Below, piece after piece: positions 48,035-55,548 of a stretch of DNA of 64,000 bases. The notes beneath the pieces are model-generated. The model worked only from the letters and a program-made list of their open reading frames with translations. It made no database searches and was not told the DNA's origin. A program made the position numbers and the translations under genes. The stretch is taken from assembly GCA_963754045.1 (NCBI GenBank), contig CAVWEN010000003.1, positions 558,001 through 622,000 of the forward strand, read 5' to 3'. Source of the stretch: JALZKA01 sp963754045. Lineage in GTDB: Bacteria > Actinomycetota > Thermoleophilia > Solirubrobacterales > 70-9. Each line of letters begins with the position of its first letter. Position 1 is the first letter of the stretch.

Positions 48035-48931
48035 ATGTCGGTGCCCGACCTGCTGTTGTTCAACCCGTCCGCCGGAGGGGGCCGCGCGCGCAAGCTGCTG
48101 GACACGGCACGGGCCGCGCTGTATGACGGCGGCGTCGATCACCGCCTGGTCACGACCGAGGGGATCGAGCATGGTCGCGTCGAGGCTCGCGCCGCAGCGC
48201 GCGCGGGACAACGAATCCTGGTGATGAGCGGCGACGGGCTGATCGGCCAGGTCGGAGGCGAGCTGGCAGGTACCGGCGCCGTGATGGGAATTCTCCCGGG
48301 CGGCCGGGGAAACGACCTCGCGCGCGTCCTTGGAATCCCCAACGACATCGAGGAAGCCGCGGGCTTGATCGCCGCCGGCGCAACCAGCCGAATCGACGTG
48401 GGCGAGGTGAACGGCGCCAGGTTTCTCTGTATTGCCAGTTGTGGGTTCGACTCCGACGCCAACCGCATCGCCAACGAGTCGAAGCGGATCAAGGGTCCGC
48501 TCGTCTACGCCTTCGCCGCGCTGCGCGCCCTCGCGGCGTGGAAGCCGGCGACCTTCGCGCTTACGTGCGGCGATGATCGCTGGGAGGTGACCGGCTACTC
48601 CGTCGCCGCCGCAAACAGCAAGGCGTATGGGGGTGGCATGTTTGTCGCCCCCGAGGCCGAGCTCGACGACGGTCTGCTCGACCTCGTGACCGTCGCGAAG
48701 GTCTCGAAGCTGCGTTTCTTGCGAGGCCTTCCTGGCGTCTTCAAAGGGACCCATACGCAACGGGCCGAGGTAGACGTCCGCCGGTGCGCGGAGGTCACGA
48801 TCGAGGCCGACCGTCCATTTGACATCTACGCCGACGGCGACCACGTTGCGCGCCTGCCCGCGAAGCTTCGGGTTCTCCCCGCCGCGCTCGAGGTCATCGT
48901 CCCCCCACCCGGCGCTCCGGGCACCGCGTGA
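48035..48931 (+). CDS. Diacylglycerol kinase-family lipid kinase (YegS/DgkB-like)
   Basis: 298-aa DAGK-catalytic-fold protein: LLLFNPSAGGGRARKLL, QRILVMSGDGLIGQVGGEL (the GGDGT nucleotide motif appears as SGDGL), GILPGGRGNDLARVLGIP, then a beta-rich C-terminal domain (YSVAAANSKAYGGGMFVAPEAELDDGLLDLV). It probably phosphorylates diacylglycerol or a related lipid. ATG 48035 lies 7 nt after TAGATT; the longer frame is a shadow. It overlaps murT by 4 nt. Confidence 0.87.
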   Translation: MSVPDLLLFNPSAGGGRARKLLDTARAALYDGGVDHRLVTTEGIEHGRVEARAAARAGQRILVMSGDGLIGQVGGELAGTGAVMGILPGGRGNDLARVLGIPNDIEEAAGLIAAGATSRIDVGEVNGARFLCIASCGFDSDANRIANESKRIKGPLVYAFAALRALAAWKPATFALTCGDDRWEVTGYSVAAANSKAYGGGMFVAPEAELDDGLLDLVTVAKVSKLRFLRGLPGVFKGTHTQRAEVDVRRCAEVTIEADRPFDIYADGDHVARLPAKLRVLPAALEVIVPPPGAPGTA

Positions 48932-50331
48932 GCGCCGGCCCACTGTTCCGGGCGAAGGTCCAGGCCGCCCGTGCCATCGGCGCGATCTCGCGCCGAAGCG
49001 GCCGCGGTGGTGGCACGACCCTGCCTGGACGCTTGTTGCTTCGAAGCGAGCCAGATGCGATCACCCGCCTGGCGTCACGGCTGACCGACGGCTCGACGGT
49101 GATCAGCGCAACCAACGGCAAGACCACCACCGCCGGAATGCTCTCCTCGGCTCTGCGGGCGGCAGGGCGCCGCCCGGTCCACAACAGCGCCGGCTCGAAC
49201 ATGAGTTGGGGTGTCGCGACGGCGCTGCTAGAGCACGGCGGCACGGAGGGCCTGTTCGAAGTCGATGAGGCGTGGCTGCCCCAGATCGCCGCGGCCCTTG
49301 ATCCCAAAGTTTTGGTGCTCGGCAACCTTTTTCGCGACCAACTCGACCGCTACGGCGAACTCGAGCACCTCGCCGACGAATGGGCGGAGCTGGTCGAGGA
49401 CAGGGTCGACGGATCGGCTCTGGTTCTAAACGCCGACGACCCGCTGATCGCCGACTTGGGGCGCGACCGGGAACTGCGTCGCCGCGACGACGTCATCTAC
49501 TTCGGCATCGAGGATGCCTCGCAGGCCTTGCCCGAGCTCCAGCACGCGCACGATGCCAAGCACTGCCGACGCTGCGGGGCTCCATACGCCTACGAGCGGG
49601 CCTTCGTGGGGCACCTCGGGCACTACACATGTCCGAACTGCGACTCCGACCGACCCCGGCCCGATGTCGCCGCGACCGCGATCGAGCTCGATGGGATGCG
49701 CGGTTCGCAGATCACGGTGGCTATGCCCGCCGGGGAAGTCCGGCTCCGCCTCCCCCTCCCCGGTCTCTACAACGTCTACAACGCACTTGCCACGCTCGCG
49801 GCGGCACTGCGGCTGGGAATCGCACCCGAGACCGCCGTTGCGGGTCTGGAGACCGTCGAGGCGGCTTTTGGCAGGGTCGAGACCGTCGAGGTGGCCGGAA
49901 GGCCCGTCTCGATCCTCCTGATCAAGAACCCGGCCGGGGCGAACGAGGTCTTGCGGACGCTGCGACTCGAGGCGGAGCGCGAGGGCACCCCCTCCGGAGG
50001 CGTCGATGTCTGGGTCGCACTGAACGACCACATCGCCGACGGCCGCGACGTGTCGTGGGTCTGGGACGCCGACTTCGAGCTGCTCGCCGGGCGCGTGCGT
50101 CGCATCGTCTGCGCCGGCACCCGGGCGCCCGAAATCGCAGTCAGACTGAAGTACGCGGGGGTCGACCCGACGGCGATTGTGGTCGAGCCGGGTATCGAGC
50201 GCTCACTCGACGACGTCGTGGCATCCGCCCCTGGGCGCGTTTTCGCGCTGCCCACCTACACCGCCCTGATCGAGCTGCGGACCCTGCTTACCCGCCGCGG
50301 CCTGGCACGCGCCTACTGGCATCAGGGATGA
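48928..50331 (+). CDS. murT: Lipid II isoglutaminyl synthase, ligase subunit MurT
   Basis: 467-aa Mur ligase-type subunit that, with GatD, amidates D-Glu of the lipid II stem peptide to D-isoglutamine. VISATNGKTTTAGML is the ATP loop, FEVDEAWLPQI carries the conserved acidic residue, and KHCRRCGAPYAYERAFVGHLGHYTCPNCD is the Cys4 zinc ribbon characteristic of MurT inserted in the Mur middle domain (split here: CRRCG then CPNC). The DUF1727 C-terminal domain follows (ILLIKNPAGANEVLRTL and WVALNDHIADGRDVSWVWD). GTG 48928 overlaps the kinase stop. Unusually, a methyltransferase separates it from gatD. Confidence 0.94.
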   Translation: MSAGPLFRAKVQAARAIGAISRRSGRGGGTTLPGRLLLRSEPDAITRLASRLTDGSTVISATNGKTTTAGMLSSALRAAGRRPVHNSAGSNMSWGVATALLEHGGTEGLFEVDEAWLPQIAAALDPKVLVLGNLFRDQLDRYGELEHLADEWAELVEDRVDGSALVLNADDPLIADLGRDRELRRRDDVIYFGIEDASQALPELQHAHDAKHCRRCGAPYAYERAFVGHLGHYTCPNCDSDRPRPDVAATAIELDGMRGSQITVAMPAGEVRLRLPLPGLYNVYNALATLAAALRLGIAPETAVAGLETVEAAFGRVETVEVAGRPVSILLIKNPAGANEVLRTLRLEAEREGTPSGGVDVWVALNDHIADGRDVSWVWDADFELLAGRVRRIVCAGTRAPEIAVRLKYAGVDPTAIVVEPGIERSLDDVVASAPGRVFALPTYTALIELRTLLTRRGLARAYWHQG

Positions 50332-51068
50332 GCGTGGCCAGTCAGTTCAGCGCCGAGGTCGCCTGGCACGACGCCGAATGCGGGTCCTACGCCGCCGACC
50401 TCCAGCTCTGGGACCGGCTTGCGAGGGAGGCGGCCGGGCCGGTTCTCGAGCTGGGAGCGGGTACGGGACGCGTTGCGCTGCACCTCGCAGGGAGAGGCCA
50501 CGAGGTGACCGCGGTCGACGAGGACGAGGAGTTCCTCGAGGCGCTGGCAACCCGTGCCGATTCACGGAGCCTCGCGGTGACGACCATCGTGGCCGACATC
50601 GGCGACCTGAGCCCGACCAGGCCATTTGCCCTCGTCATCGCGCCGATGCAAGTCCTCCAGCTGCTCGATCGTGACCGGCGGGTCGCGGCGCTTGAGTGCG
50701 CGGCGGCGACACTCGCTCCGGACGGTCGGCTTGCCGTCGCGATCGTCGAAGAAGCTCCGGAGCTTGGGGACGGAGCCGCGGCGGGGCTCCTGCCCGATGT
50801 GGTCGAGCGCGACGGCTGGATCTATTCGAGCCTGCCGACCGAGCTCACCCGCGATGGCGACTGGCTCGTCGTCAGGCGCCTGCGCCAGCTCGTCTCCCCC
50901 GACGGGGATCTATCGGACTCCGTCCACACCCTCCGGCTGGCGATCCTCACGCCTGGAGCGATCGCCGCCGATGCGAGGGTGGCCGGCTTCAGGACGCTCG
51001 GCGACCACGCCATTCCGGGCACGGATGACCATCTGGGATCCACCGTGGTCATGCTGGAGCTCGTATGA
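50328..51068 (+). CDS. SAM-dependent methyltransferase between murT and gatD
   Basis: 246-aa methyltransferase. Motif I is PVLELGAGTGRVALHLAGRGH, motif II VTAVDEDEEFLEAL, and post-I VTTIVADIGDLSPTRPFALVIAPMQVLQLL; the rest is a seven-strand fold with a long C-terminal beta region. ATG 50328 overlaps the murT stop by 4 nt and its end overlaps gatD by 4 nt, so it is translationally coupled on both sides. This placement suggests a role in lipid II or peptidoglycan-precursor modification, or control of that operon. I know of no characterised equivalent; the substrate is unknown. Confidence 0.85.
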   Translation: MSVASQFSAEVAWHDAECGSYAADLQLWDRLAREAAGPVLELGAGTGRVALHLAGRGHEVTAVDEDEEFLEALATRADSRSLAVTTIVADIGDLSPTRPFALVIAPMQVLQLLDRDRRVAALECAAATLAPDGRLAVAIVEEAPELGDGAAAGLLPDVVERDGWIYSSLPTELTRDGDWLVVRRLRQLVSPDGDLSDSVHTLRLAILTPGAIAADARVAGFRTLGDHAIPGTDDHLGSTVVMLELV

Positions 51069-51808
51069 AGAATCCAACACTCAGACTTCTGACGCTATAT
51101 CCCGAGCAGATGAACATCTATGCCGACCGCGGGAACATCCTGTTCCTGCAGCGGCGCTGCGAATGGCGAGGCATCGGATTCGAGCCTGCTGTCGCCGGTC
51201 CCGGCGAGTCCTTTGACCCGGCCGCTCACGACCTCGTCTATGTGGGTGGCGGCCAGGACCGCGATCAGCGCCTCGTCGCCGAGGACATGCGCTCGACCAA
51301 GCGCGACGCGATCGCCGGCGCCGCCGACGACGGCGCGGTTGTGCTCGCGGTCTGCGGCGGCTACCAGCTACTCGGCCATTCCTACGAACTCGGCGCCGAG
51401 CGGATCGAGGGGCTTGGCATCCTCGATATTGAAACCGTCCGCTCGGATGACCAACGGTTGATCGGCAACGTCGCGATCGAGCTGGCGCAGGAGGTCGCCG
51501 GCGGAAGTGTCCTAGCTGGATTCGAGAACCACGGTGGCCGCACACACCTCGGTAGGAATGCGAGTCCGCTCGGCCGAGTTCTGAGCGGGCATGGCAACAA
51601 CGGCGCCGATGGCTTTGAGGGCGTGCGGCGCGACAACGTCTTCGGCACCTACCTGCACGGTCCGCTGCTGCCGAAAAATGCCTGGTTTGCGGACCATTTG
51701 ATCGGGCTTGCGCTGGCCCGCGGCGGCCGCGAAGCGCCAGAGCTCGCGCCGCTAGACGACGCGCTCGAGGACGCCGCACATGCCGGCGCTCGGGCCGCCG
51801 CGGGTTAG
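51065..51808 (+). CDS. gatD: Lipid II isoglutaminyl synthase, glutamine amidotransferase subunit GatD
   Basis: 247-aa class I (CobB/CobQ-like) glutaminase that supplies ammonia to MurT. The nucleophile Cys is in AVVLAVCGGYQLLGHSYE, the catalytic His in FGTYLHGPLLPKNAWF, and LTLYPEQMNIYADRGNILFLQRR is the typical N-terminus. FENHGGRTHLG is the conserved substrate-channel segment. ATG 51065 overlaps the upstream methyltransferase. With murT it indicates amidated (D-isoGln) stem peptides. Confidence 0.94.
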   Translation: MKNPTLRLLTLYPEQMNIYADRGNILFLQRRCEWRGIGFEPAVAGPGESFDPAAHDLVYVGGGQDRDQRLVAEDMRSTKRDAIAGAADDGAVVLAVCGGYQLLGHSYELGAERIEGLGILDIETVRSDDQRLIGNVAIELAQEVAGGSVLAGFENHGGRTHLGRNASPLGRVLSGHGNNGADGFEGVRRDNVFGTYLHGPLLPKNAWFADHLIGLALARGGREAPELAPLDDALEDAAHAGARAAAG

Positions 51809-51809
51809 A

Positions 51810-52247
51810 TCAGCGGCCCGAGGAGCCGAAGCCCCCCTCGCCGCGCTGGCTCTCGCTGAGCGCCGCTGCCTCCACGGGATCGACGATCGCATATGGCGTG
51901 ATGAGCAGCTGGGCGATCCTGTCTCCCGGCGCGATCTCGAACGCGTCAGCGCGGTCGGTGTTGAGTAGCAGGACCCGCACCTCGCCCCGATAGCCCTCGT
52001 CGATCAGCCCGGGCGCGTTGACCAGCGAGATCCCGTGCTTGGCTGCCAATCCCGAACGCGGCAGCACGAGCGCCGCATGCCCGGGCGGTACCTCGATCGC
52101 TATACCGGTGCCCACGCTCGTCCTGGTGCCAGGCTCAAGGCGGGCTGCTTCGGATGAGTAGAGGTCGAGGCCGGCGTCGCCCGCATGCGCGCGCGTGGGG
52201 GCGGTCGCGTCTGCGGCGAGGCGTGTGAAGTGCAGCTCTGCTGCCAT
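51810..52247 (-). CDS. dut: dUTP diphosphatase
   Basis: 145-aa trimeric dUTPase that converts dUTP to dUMP and PPi. The five motifs are visible: AGDAGLDLYSSE (I), VLPRSGLAAKHGISLVNAPGLIDEGYRGEV (II and III, including the catalytic Asp in LIDEGYRGE), FEIAGDRIAQLLI-like EIAPGDRIAQLLI (IV) and the C-terminal RGEGGFGSSGR (V). It is directly downstream of hflX on the same strand, with the hflX stop adjoining its start. Confidence 0.95.
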   Translation of the reverse strand: MAAELHFTRLAADATAPTRAHAGDAGLDLYSSEAARLEPGTRTSVGTGIAIEVPPGHAALVLPRSGLAAKHGISLVNAPGLIDEGYRGEVRVLLLNTDRADAFEIAPGDRIAQLLITPYAIVDPVEAAALSESQRGEGGFGSSGR

Positions 52248-53606
52248 CTATTTTGCGCCGGCGCCGTTTACCGAGAACTCCGCAAAACGATGTGCGAGCG
52301 CCGAGGGCACCCGCGCGCGAACGAGCACGCCGTCGGGCCGTTCCTCCCTGTCCAGGTCCCCCGCCAGCTCATGGAGCTCGGCCAGTCGCGCGCCTTCGCT
52401 GTAGGGAACTAGCAGTTCCATCGGCTCCAGTGTGCGGGCGAACTCCTCGGCGATCCGTTCGCGGAGCTCATCCATACCCTCGCCGGTGTCGGCCGAGATC
52501 CCGATCACGTCGCGTCGTCCGACCAGCAGAGCCCGTCGCTCCTCGGCGTCGAGCAGATCGAGCTTGTTGAAAACCATTACACGGGGCATGTCCCCGGCGC
52601 CCATCTCCTCGAGCACTTCGTCGACGGCGGCGATCGAGCCCGCCCGGTGCTCCGCGGACTCAGACGCATCGACGACGTGGACGATCAGGTCCGCGAGACG
52701 GGTCTCCTCGAGGGTTGCCTTGAAGGCCTCGACGAGCTGGTGAGGCAATTTGCGGATGAAGCCGACGGTATCGGTGACGACGTAGCTACGGCCCTCGTGC
52801 TCGTAGGCGCGTGTCGCGGGATCGAGTGTGTGGAAAAGCCGTGATCCGACGCTAACCCCCGCACCGGTGAGCGCGTTCAGCAACGTGGACTTGCCCGCGT
52901 TCGTGTAGCCCGCCAGGGCTACGGCCGGCACTGCCGACGCCTCGCGACGGGAACGCATCGTCGTTCGGCCCTGTTCGAGGCGCTTCAACCGCCGCCGCAG
53001 GGCTGTGATCCTGTCGCGGGCCAGGCGGCGGTCCGTTTCGATCTGGCTCTCTCCGGGACCCCTGGTGCCGATGCCGCCGTCCATCCGCCCGGCGCCGAGG
53101 CGCTCGAGATGCGTCCAGAGTCCGCGCATGCGCGCGAGGTTGTACTCGAGTTGCGCGAGCTCGACCTGCAGCTTGCCCTCCGCCGAGTGAGCGTGGTCGG
53201 CGAAGATGTCGAGGATCACCGCGGTGCGATCAATCACCGGCACGTCGAGCGCGGCCTCGAGGTTGCGTTCCTGCCGGGGCGCCAGCTCGTCGTCGCACGC
53301 CACCAGGTTCGCGTCGAGCTCCTTGATCAGGCGCTTGAGTTCGTCGAGCTTGCCGCGACCCAGATAGCGGTCGGGATCGGGCTCGGAGCGCACCTGCACG
53401 AGCTCGCCGCTGGTCGCGACGCCCGCCGTCCGCAACAGCTCCTTCAATTCGCCGAGCTGGTCCTCACCCTCCAGGGCAGCCTGCGGTGGGGCACCGATCG
53501 CCAGCGCGCGCTGGCGTGCGCGTGGGTTGCGAAATCCGGCCGCTGCGCCGTTTCCGTTGCTCGAAGAGTCCACCTCGTCGATTGTAGGTGCGTCGTCAGC
53601 AGGCAA
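52248..53606 (-). CDS. hflX: GTPase HflX
   Basis: 452-aa ribosome-associated GTPase that splits stalled or heat-stressed ribosomes. The HflX N-terminal domain has GELVQVRSEPDPDRYLGRGKLDEL and LQVELAQLEYNLARMRG; the G domain has LAGYTNAGKSTLLNALTG (G1), VVTDTVGFIRKLPHQLVEAFKATLEE (G3 region) and VFNKLDLLD (G4). The miaB-miaA-dapF...hflX order is an actinobacterial hallmark. The start is uncertain: TTG 53606 or GTG 53573. The first 40 residues are not conserved. Confidence 0.94.
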   Translation of the reverse strand: MPADDAPTIDEVDSSSNGNGAAAGFRNPRARQRALAIGAPPQAALEGEDQLGELKELLRTAGVATSGELVQVRSEPDPDRYLGRGKLDELKRLIKELDANLVACDDELAPRQERNLEAALDVPVIDRTAVILDIFADHAHSAEGKLQVELAQLEYNLARMRGLWTHLERLGAGRMDGGIGTRGPGESQIETDRRLARDRITALRRRLKRLEQGRTTMRSRREASAVPAVALAGYTNAGKSTLLNALTGAGVSVGSRLFHTLDPATRAYEHEGRSYVVTDTVGFIRKLPHQLVEAFKATLEETRLADLIVHVVDASESAEHRAGSIAAVDEVLEEMGAGDMPRVMVFNKLDLLDAEERRALLVGRRDVIGISADTGEGMDELRERIAEEFARTLEPMELLVPYSEGARLAELHELAGDLDREERPDGVLVRARVPSALAHRFAEFSVNGAGAK

Positions 53607-54402
53607 GTGGCGGATCCGGCAGGCGGGCAGCCGTCAGGCCGATGTTGCTGACGAACGGCAACGCACCGGCCGAGCACGCGTTTTCCACGGCCTCGTCGAC
53701 CGCCGATCCGCTGCCGCGCATCGTGTAATCGGTGGCGGTCACGAGCAACCCGCGCTCGCGCATCCGCACCAGCTCGCGCAGCGCCGCGCGTGTGTCCGCG
53801 CGTCGGTTGCGAACGTAGCGGCGACGATCGAAGTCGTAGGTCCAGGTCACGTCCTCGCGGTTCCAGCCGTCCAGGTGCCTGACGATCCCGAACCTGCGCA
53901 TACCCCACTCCCCGTTCTGAGCAAAGAGGAACCGCTCGTCCCCCAGCAGGCGGTTCAAGCCGGCCACCAACCTGCGCATCCCCTTGCGCTGGCCTCGATG
54001 CCGCTTCGGCTCGATCATGTCCACGTTGTCCAGGAAGAGGCCATCGAAGCCCTTGTCGAGAATCGCCGGCGCCACCCGGCGCAAGAGCTGGGTGCGAAGG
54101 CCCTTGCGTGAGACGTCGGCGAACCACTCGCCCTTCCAGTCCTTCCACGCCGAGAGGCGGTAGCGCTTGACCCGTGGGTACCACCCGCGCCATCTCTCGA
54201 TCGTGCCGACGCTCAGGTAGGCAAGCACGACCACCCCAGCGCTGCTGAGCGCGCTGACCTCCGCGGCGCTTGCCTCCTCGCCGTCGACGACCACCACGTC
54301 GTAGGCGGCCAAGCGGTCCGCTACCTGCGCGGGCCCTCCGTCCAGGTTCCCGTTGCCGATCCCAAAGGCCCAGGTGGCAGCCATCAGGGCCAGGGCCTCC
54401 AT
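53596..54402 (-). CDS. GH114-like (endo alpha-1,4-polygalactosaminidase family) secreted protein
   Basis: 268-aa TIM-barrel protein of the GH114/TM1410 type: VVVVDGEEASAAEVSAL, VLAYLSVGTIERWRGWYPRVKRY, LDKGFDGLFLDNVDMIE and LFAQNGEWGMRRFG. The barrel acid is in FDGLFLDNVD. A short N-terminal hydrophobic segment (ALALMAATWAFGIG) may be a signal. Family members hydrolyse galactosaminoglycan-type exopolysaccharides. ATG 54402 follows GAGGAGGG and overlaps the stop of a 17-codon upstream reading frame (TGATG). Its 3' end overlaps the hflX start region. Confidence 0.75.
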   Translation of the reverse strand: MEALALMAATWAFGIGNGNLDGGPAQVADRLAAYDVVVVDGEEASAAEVSALSSAGVVVLAYLSVGTIERWRGWYPRVKRYRLSAWKDWKGEWFADVSRKGLRTQLLRRVAPAILDKGFDGLFLDNVDMIEPKRHRGQRKGMRRLVAGLNRLLGDERFLFAQNGEWGMRRFGIVRHLDGWNREDVTWTYDFDRRRYVRNRRADTRAALRELVRMRERGLLVTATDYTMRGSGSAVDEAVENACSAGALPFVSNIGLTAARLPDPPLAC

Positions 54403-54491
54403 CAAGAGGCCCTCCTCAGGCGGGCAAACGTGCTCTCGCGCCGCGCGTCACTCATCTGATCAAGCTATCGCCCGGTTAGGCTCCCGCCTTG

Positions 54492-55484
54492 ATGAAGGTC
54501 TTCCTGACAGGTGGTACTGGGTTTATCGGCGGCCACGTCGCCCGCCTGCTGCGACAGCGCGGCGACGAGGTTGTGGCGCTCGTCCGTTCCCCCGAAAAGG
54601 CTCAGGACCTGCGCGACCTCGGTGTCGAGCTCGTCGCCGGCGATCTTTCGGATCGCGCCGCGATCGCCGCCGCCATGAGTGGCTGCGACGCCGTGATCCA
54701 CGGGGCGGCCATCTATGAGGTGGGTATCCCCAAGAGCGCGCGCAGAAGTATGCACGCGACCAACGTGATTGGCACCGAGAACGCGCTGGGCGCGGCACTT
54801 GACGCGGGCATTCCCAAGGTCGCCTACGTCTCGACGATCGCCGTCTTCGGCAACACCGGCGGCGAGGTTGTCGATGAAAGCTACGAGCACCCTGGCGAGA
54901 GCTTCACCTCGTATTACGAAGAGACGAAGTACGAGGCCCATCAGGTTGCCAAGCGCCTGATCGCCGAGGGCCTGCCCTGCACGCTGGTCCAGCCCGGCGG
55001 TGTCTACGGACCCGATGACCACTCCGCCCTCGGCAAGCAGATGAAGGACTTCATCGCCGGCCGCATGCCGCTTGTCCCGTTCCCGGATCTCGGCCTGAAC
55101 CTGGTCCATGTCGAGGATGCGGCGGCGGGAATCCTGCTCGCACTCGATCGTGGTGAGATCGGCGAGTCGTACGTTCTTGGAGGCGAGCTGACCACCATGG
55201 GCGAGATGATCAACACGCTGGCTAACGTGGCCAGGCGTAAGCCGCCGCGCGGATCGCTGCCAAGCCCACTCTTGAGAGCCCTGGCCCCGGTGGGCCCGAT
55301 CGTGGGCAAGTTGACGGGTCAGCCGCCGAACATGCGCGAGCTCGTCAGTTCAGCCGACGGCGTCACCTTCTGGGCGAGCCACGATCGAGCCGTAACCGAG
55401 CTCGGCTACGCACCGCGCGGGCTCGAACAGGGCTTGCGCGACATGCTCGCTGCCAAGGGCAAGCTCGCCGCGGCCGCGGGCTAA
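54492..55484 (+). CDS. NAD-dependent epimerase/dehydratase (extended SDR)
   Basis: 330-aa extended short-chain dehydrogenase. The NAD loop is MKVFLTGGTGFIGGHVARLL, followed by VVALVRSPEKAQDLRDLGVELVAGDLSD; the catalytic pair is YEETKYEAHQVAKRL (YxxxK), and PGGVYGPDDHSALGKQMKDF and GRMPLVPFPDLGLNLVHVEDAA are dihydroflavonol-reductase-like. It may act on nucleotide sugars or a sterol/flavonol-type substrate; the exact substrate is unknown. It is the only plus-strand gene in the minus-strand hflX-recA block. ATG 54492 (or TTG 54489) follows TAGGCT. A palindrome starts 8 nt after its stop. Confidence 0.87.
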   Translation: MKVFLTGGTGFIGGHVARLLRQRGDEVVALVRSPEKAQDLRDLGVELVAGDLSDRAAIAAAMSGCDAVIHGAAIYEVGIPKSARRSMHATNVIGTENALGAALDAGIPKVAYVSTIAVFGNTGGEVVDESYEHPGESFTSYYEETKYEAHQVAKRLIAEGLPCTLVQPGGVYGPDDHSALGKQMKDFIAGRMPLVPFPDLGLNLVHVEDAAAGILLALDRGEIGESYVLGGELTTMGEMINTLANVARRKPPRGSLPSPLLRALAPVGPIVGKLTGQPPNMRELVSSADGVTFWASHDRAVTELGYAPRGLEQGLRDMLAAKGKLAAAAG

Positions 55485-55492
55485 ACGACACT

Positions 55493-55536
55493 GAACGTCG
55501 CTCGTGACCCCCTATAGGGCGCACTCAGCGACGTTC
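55493..55536. repeat. Dispersed long palindrome, copy B (CCCTATAGGG core)
   Basis: A 44-bp palindrome, centred exactly on CCCTATAGGG (55510-55519). GAACGTCGCT (55493-55502) pairs perfectly with AGCGACGTTC (55527-55536), with a 7-nt internal loop on each side of the core. Copy A at 10991-11038 shares the core, the flanking ACCC and the arm sequence GAACGTC/GACGTTC, but its inner arms differ with compensating pairs. It lies between the stop of the epimerase gene and the stop of the convergent aminotransferase gene. Confidence 0.75.
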
Positions 55537-55548
55537 GCCGGGTCAGGG

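Noticed and set aside
49380..50327. Long plus-strand frame in front of the methyltransferase, as if one 562-aa protein
   Set aside because: This part is the shadow of murT in another frame; the Arg-rich, low-complexity translation and the ATG at 50328 overlapping the murT stop show the real start.
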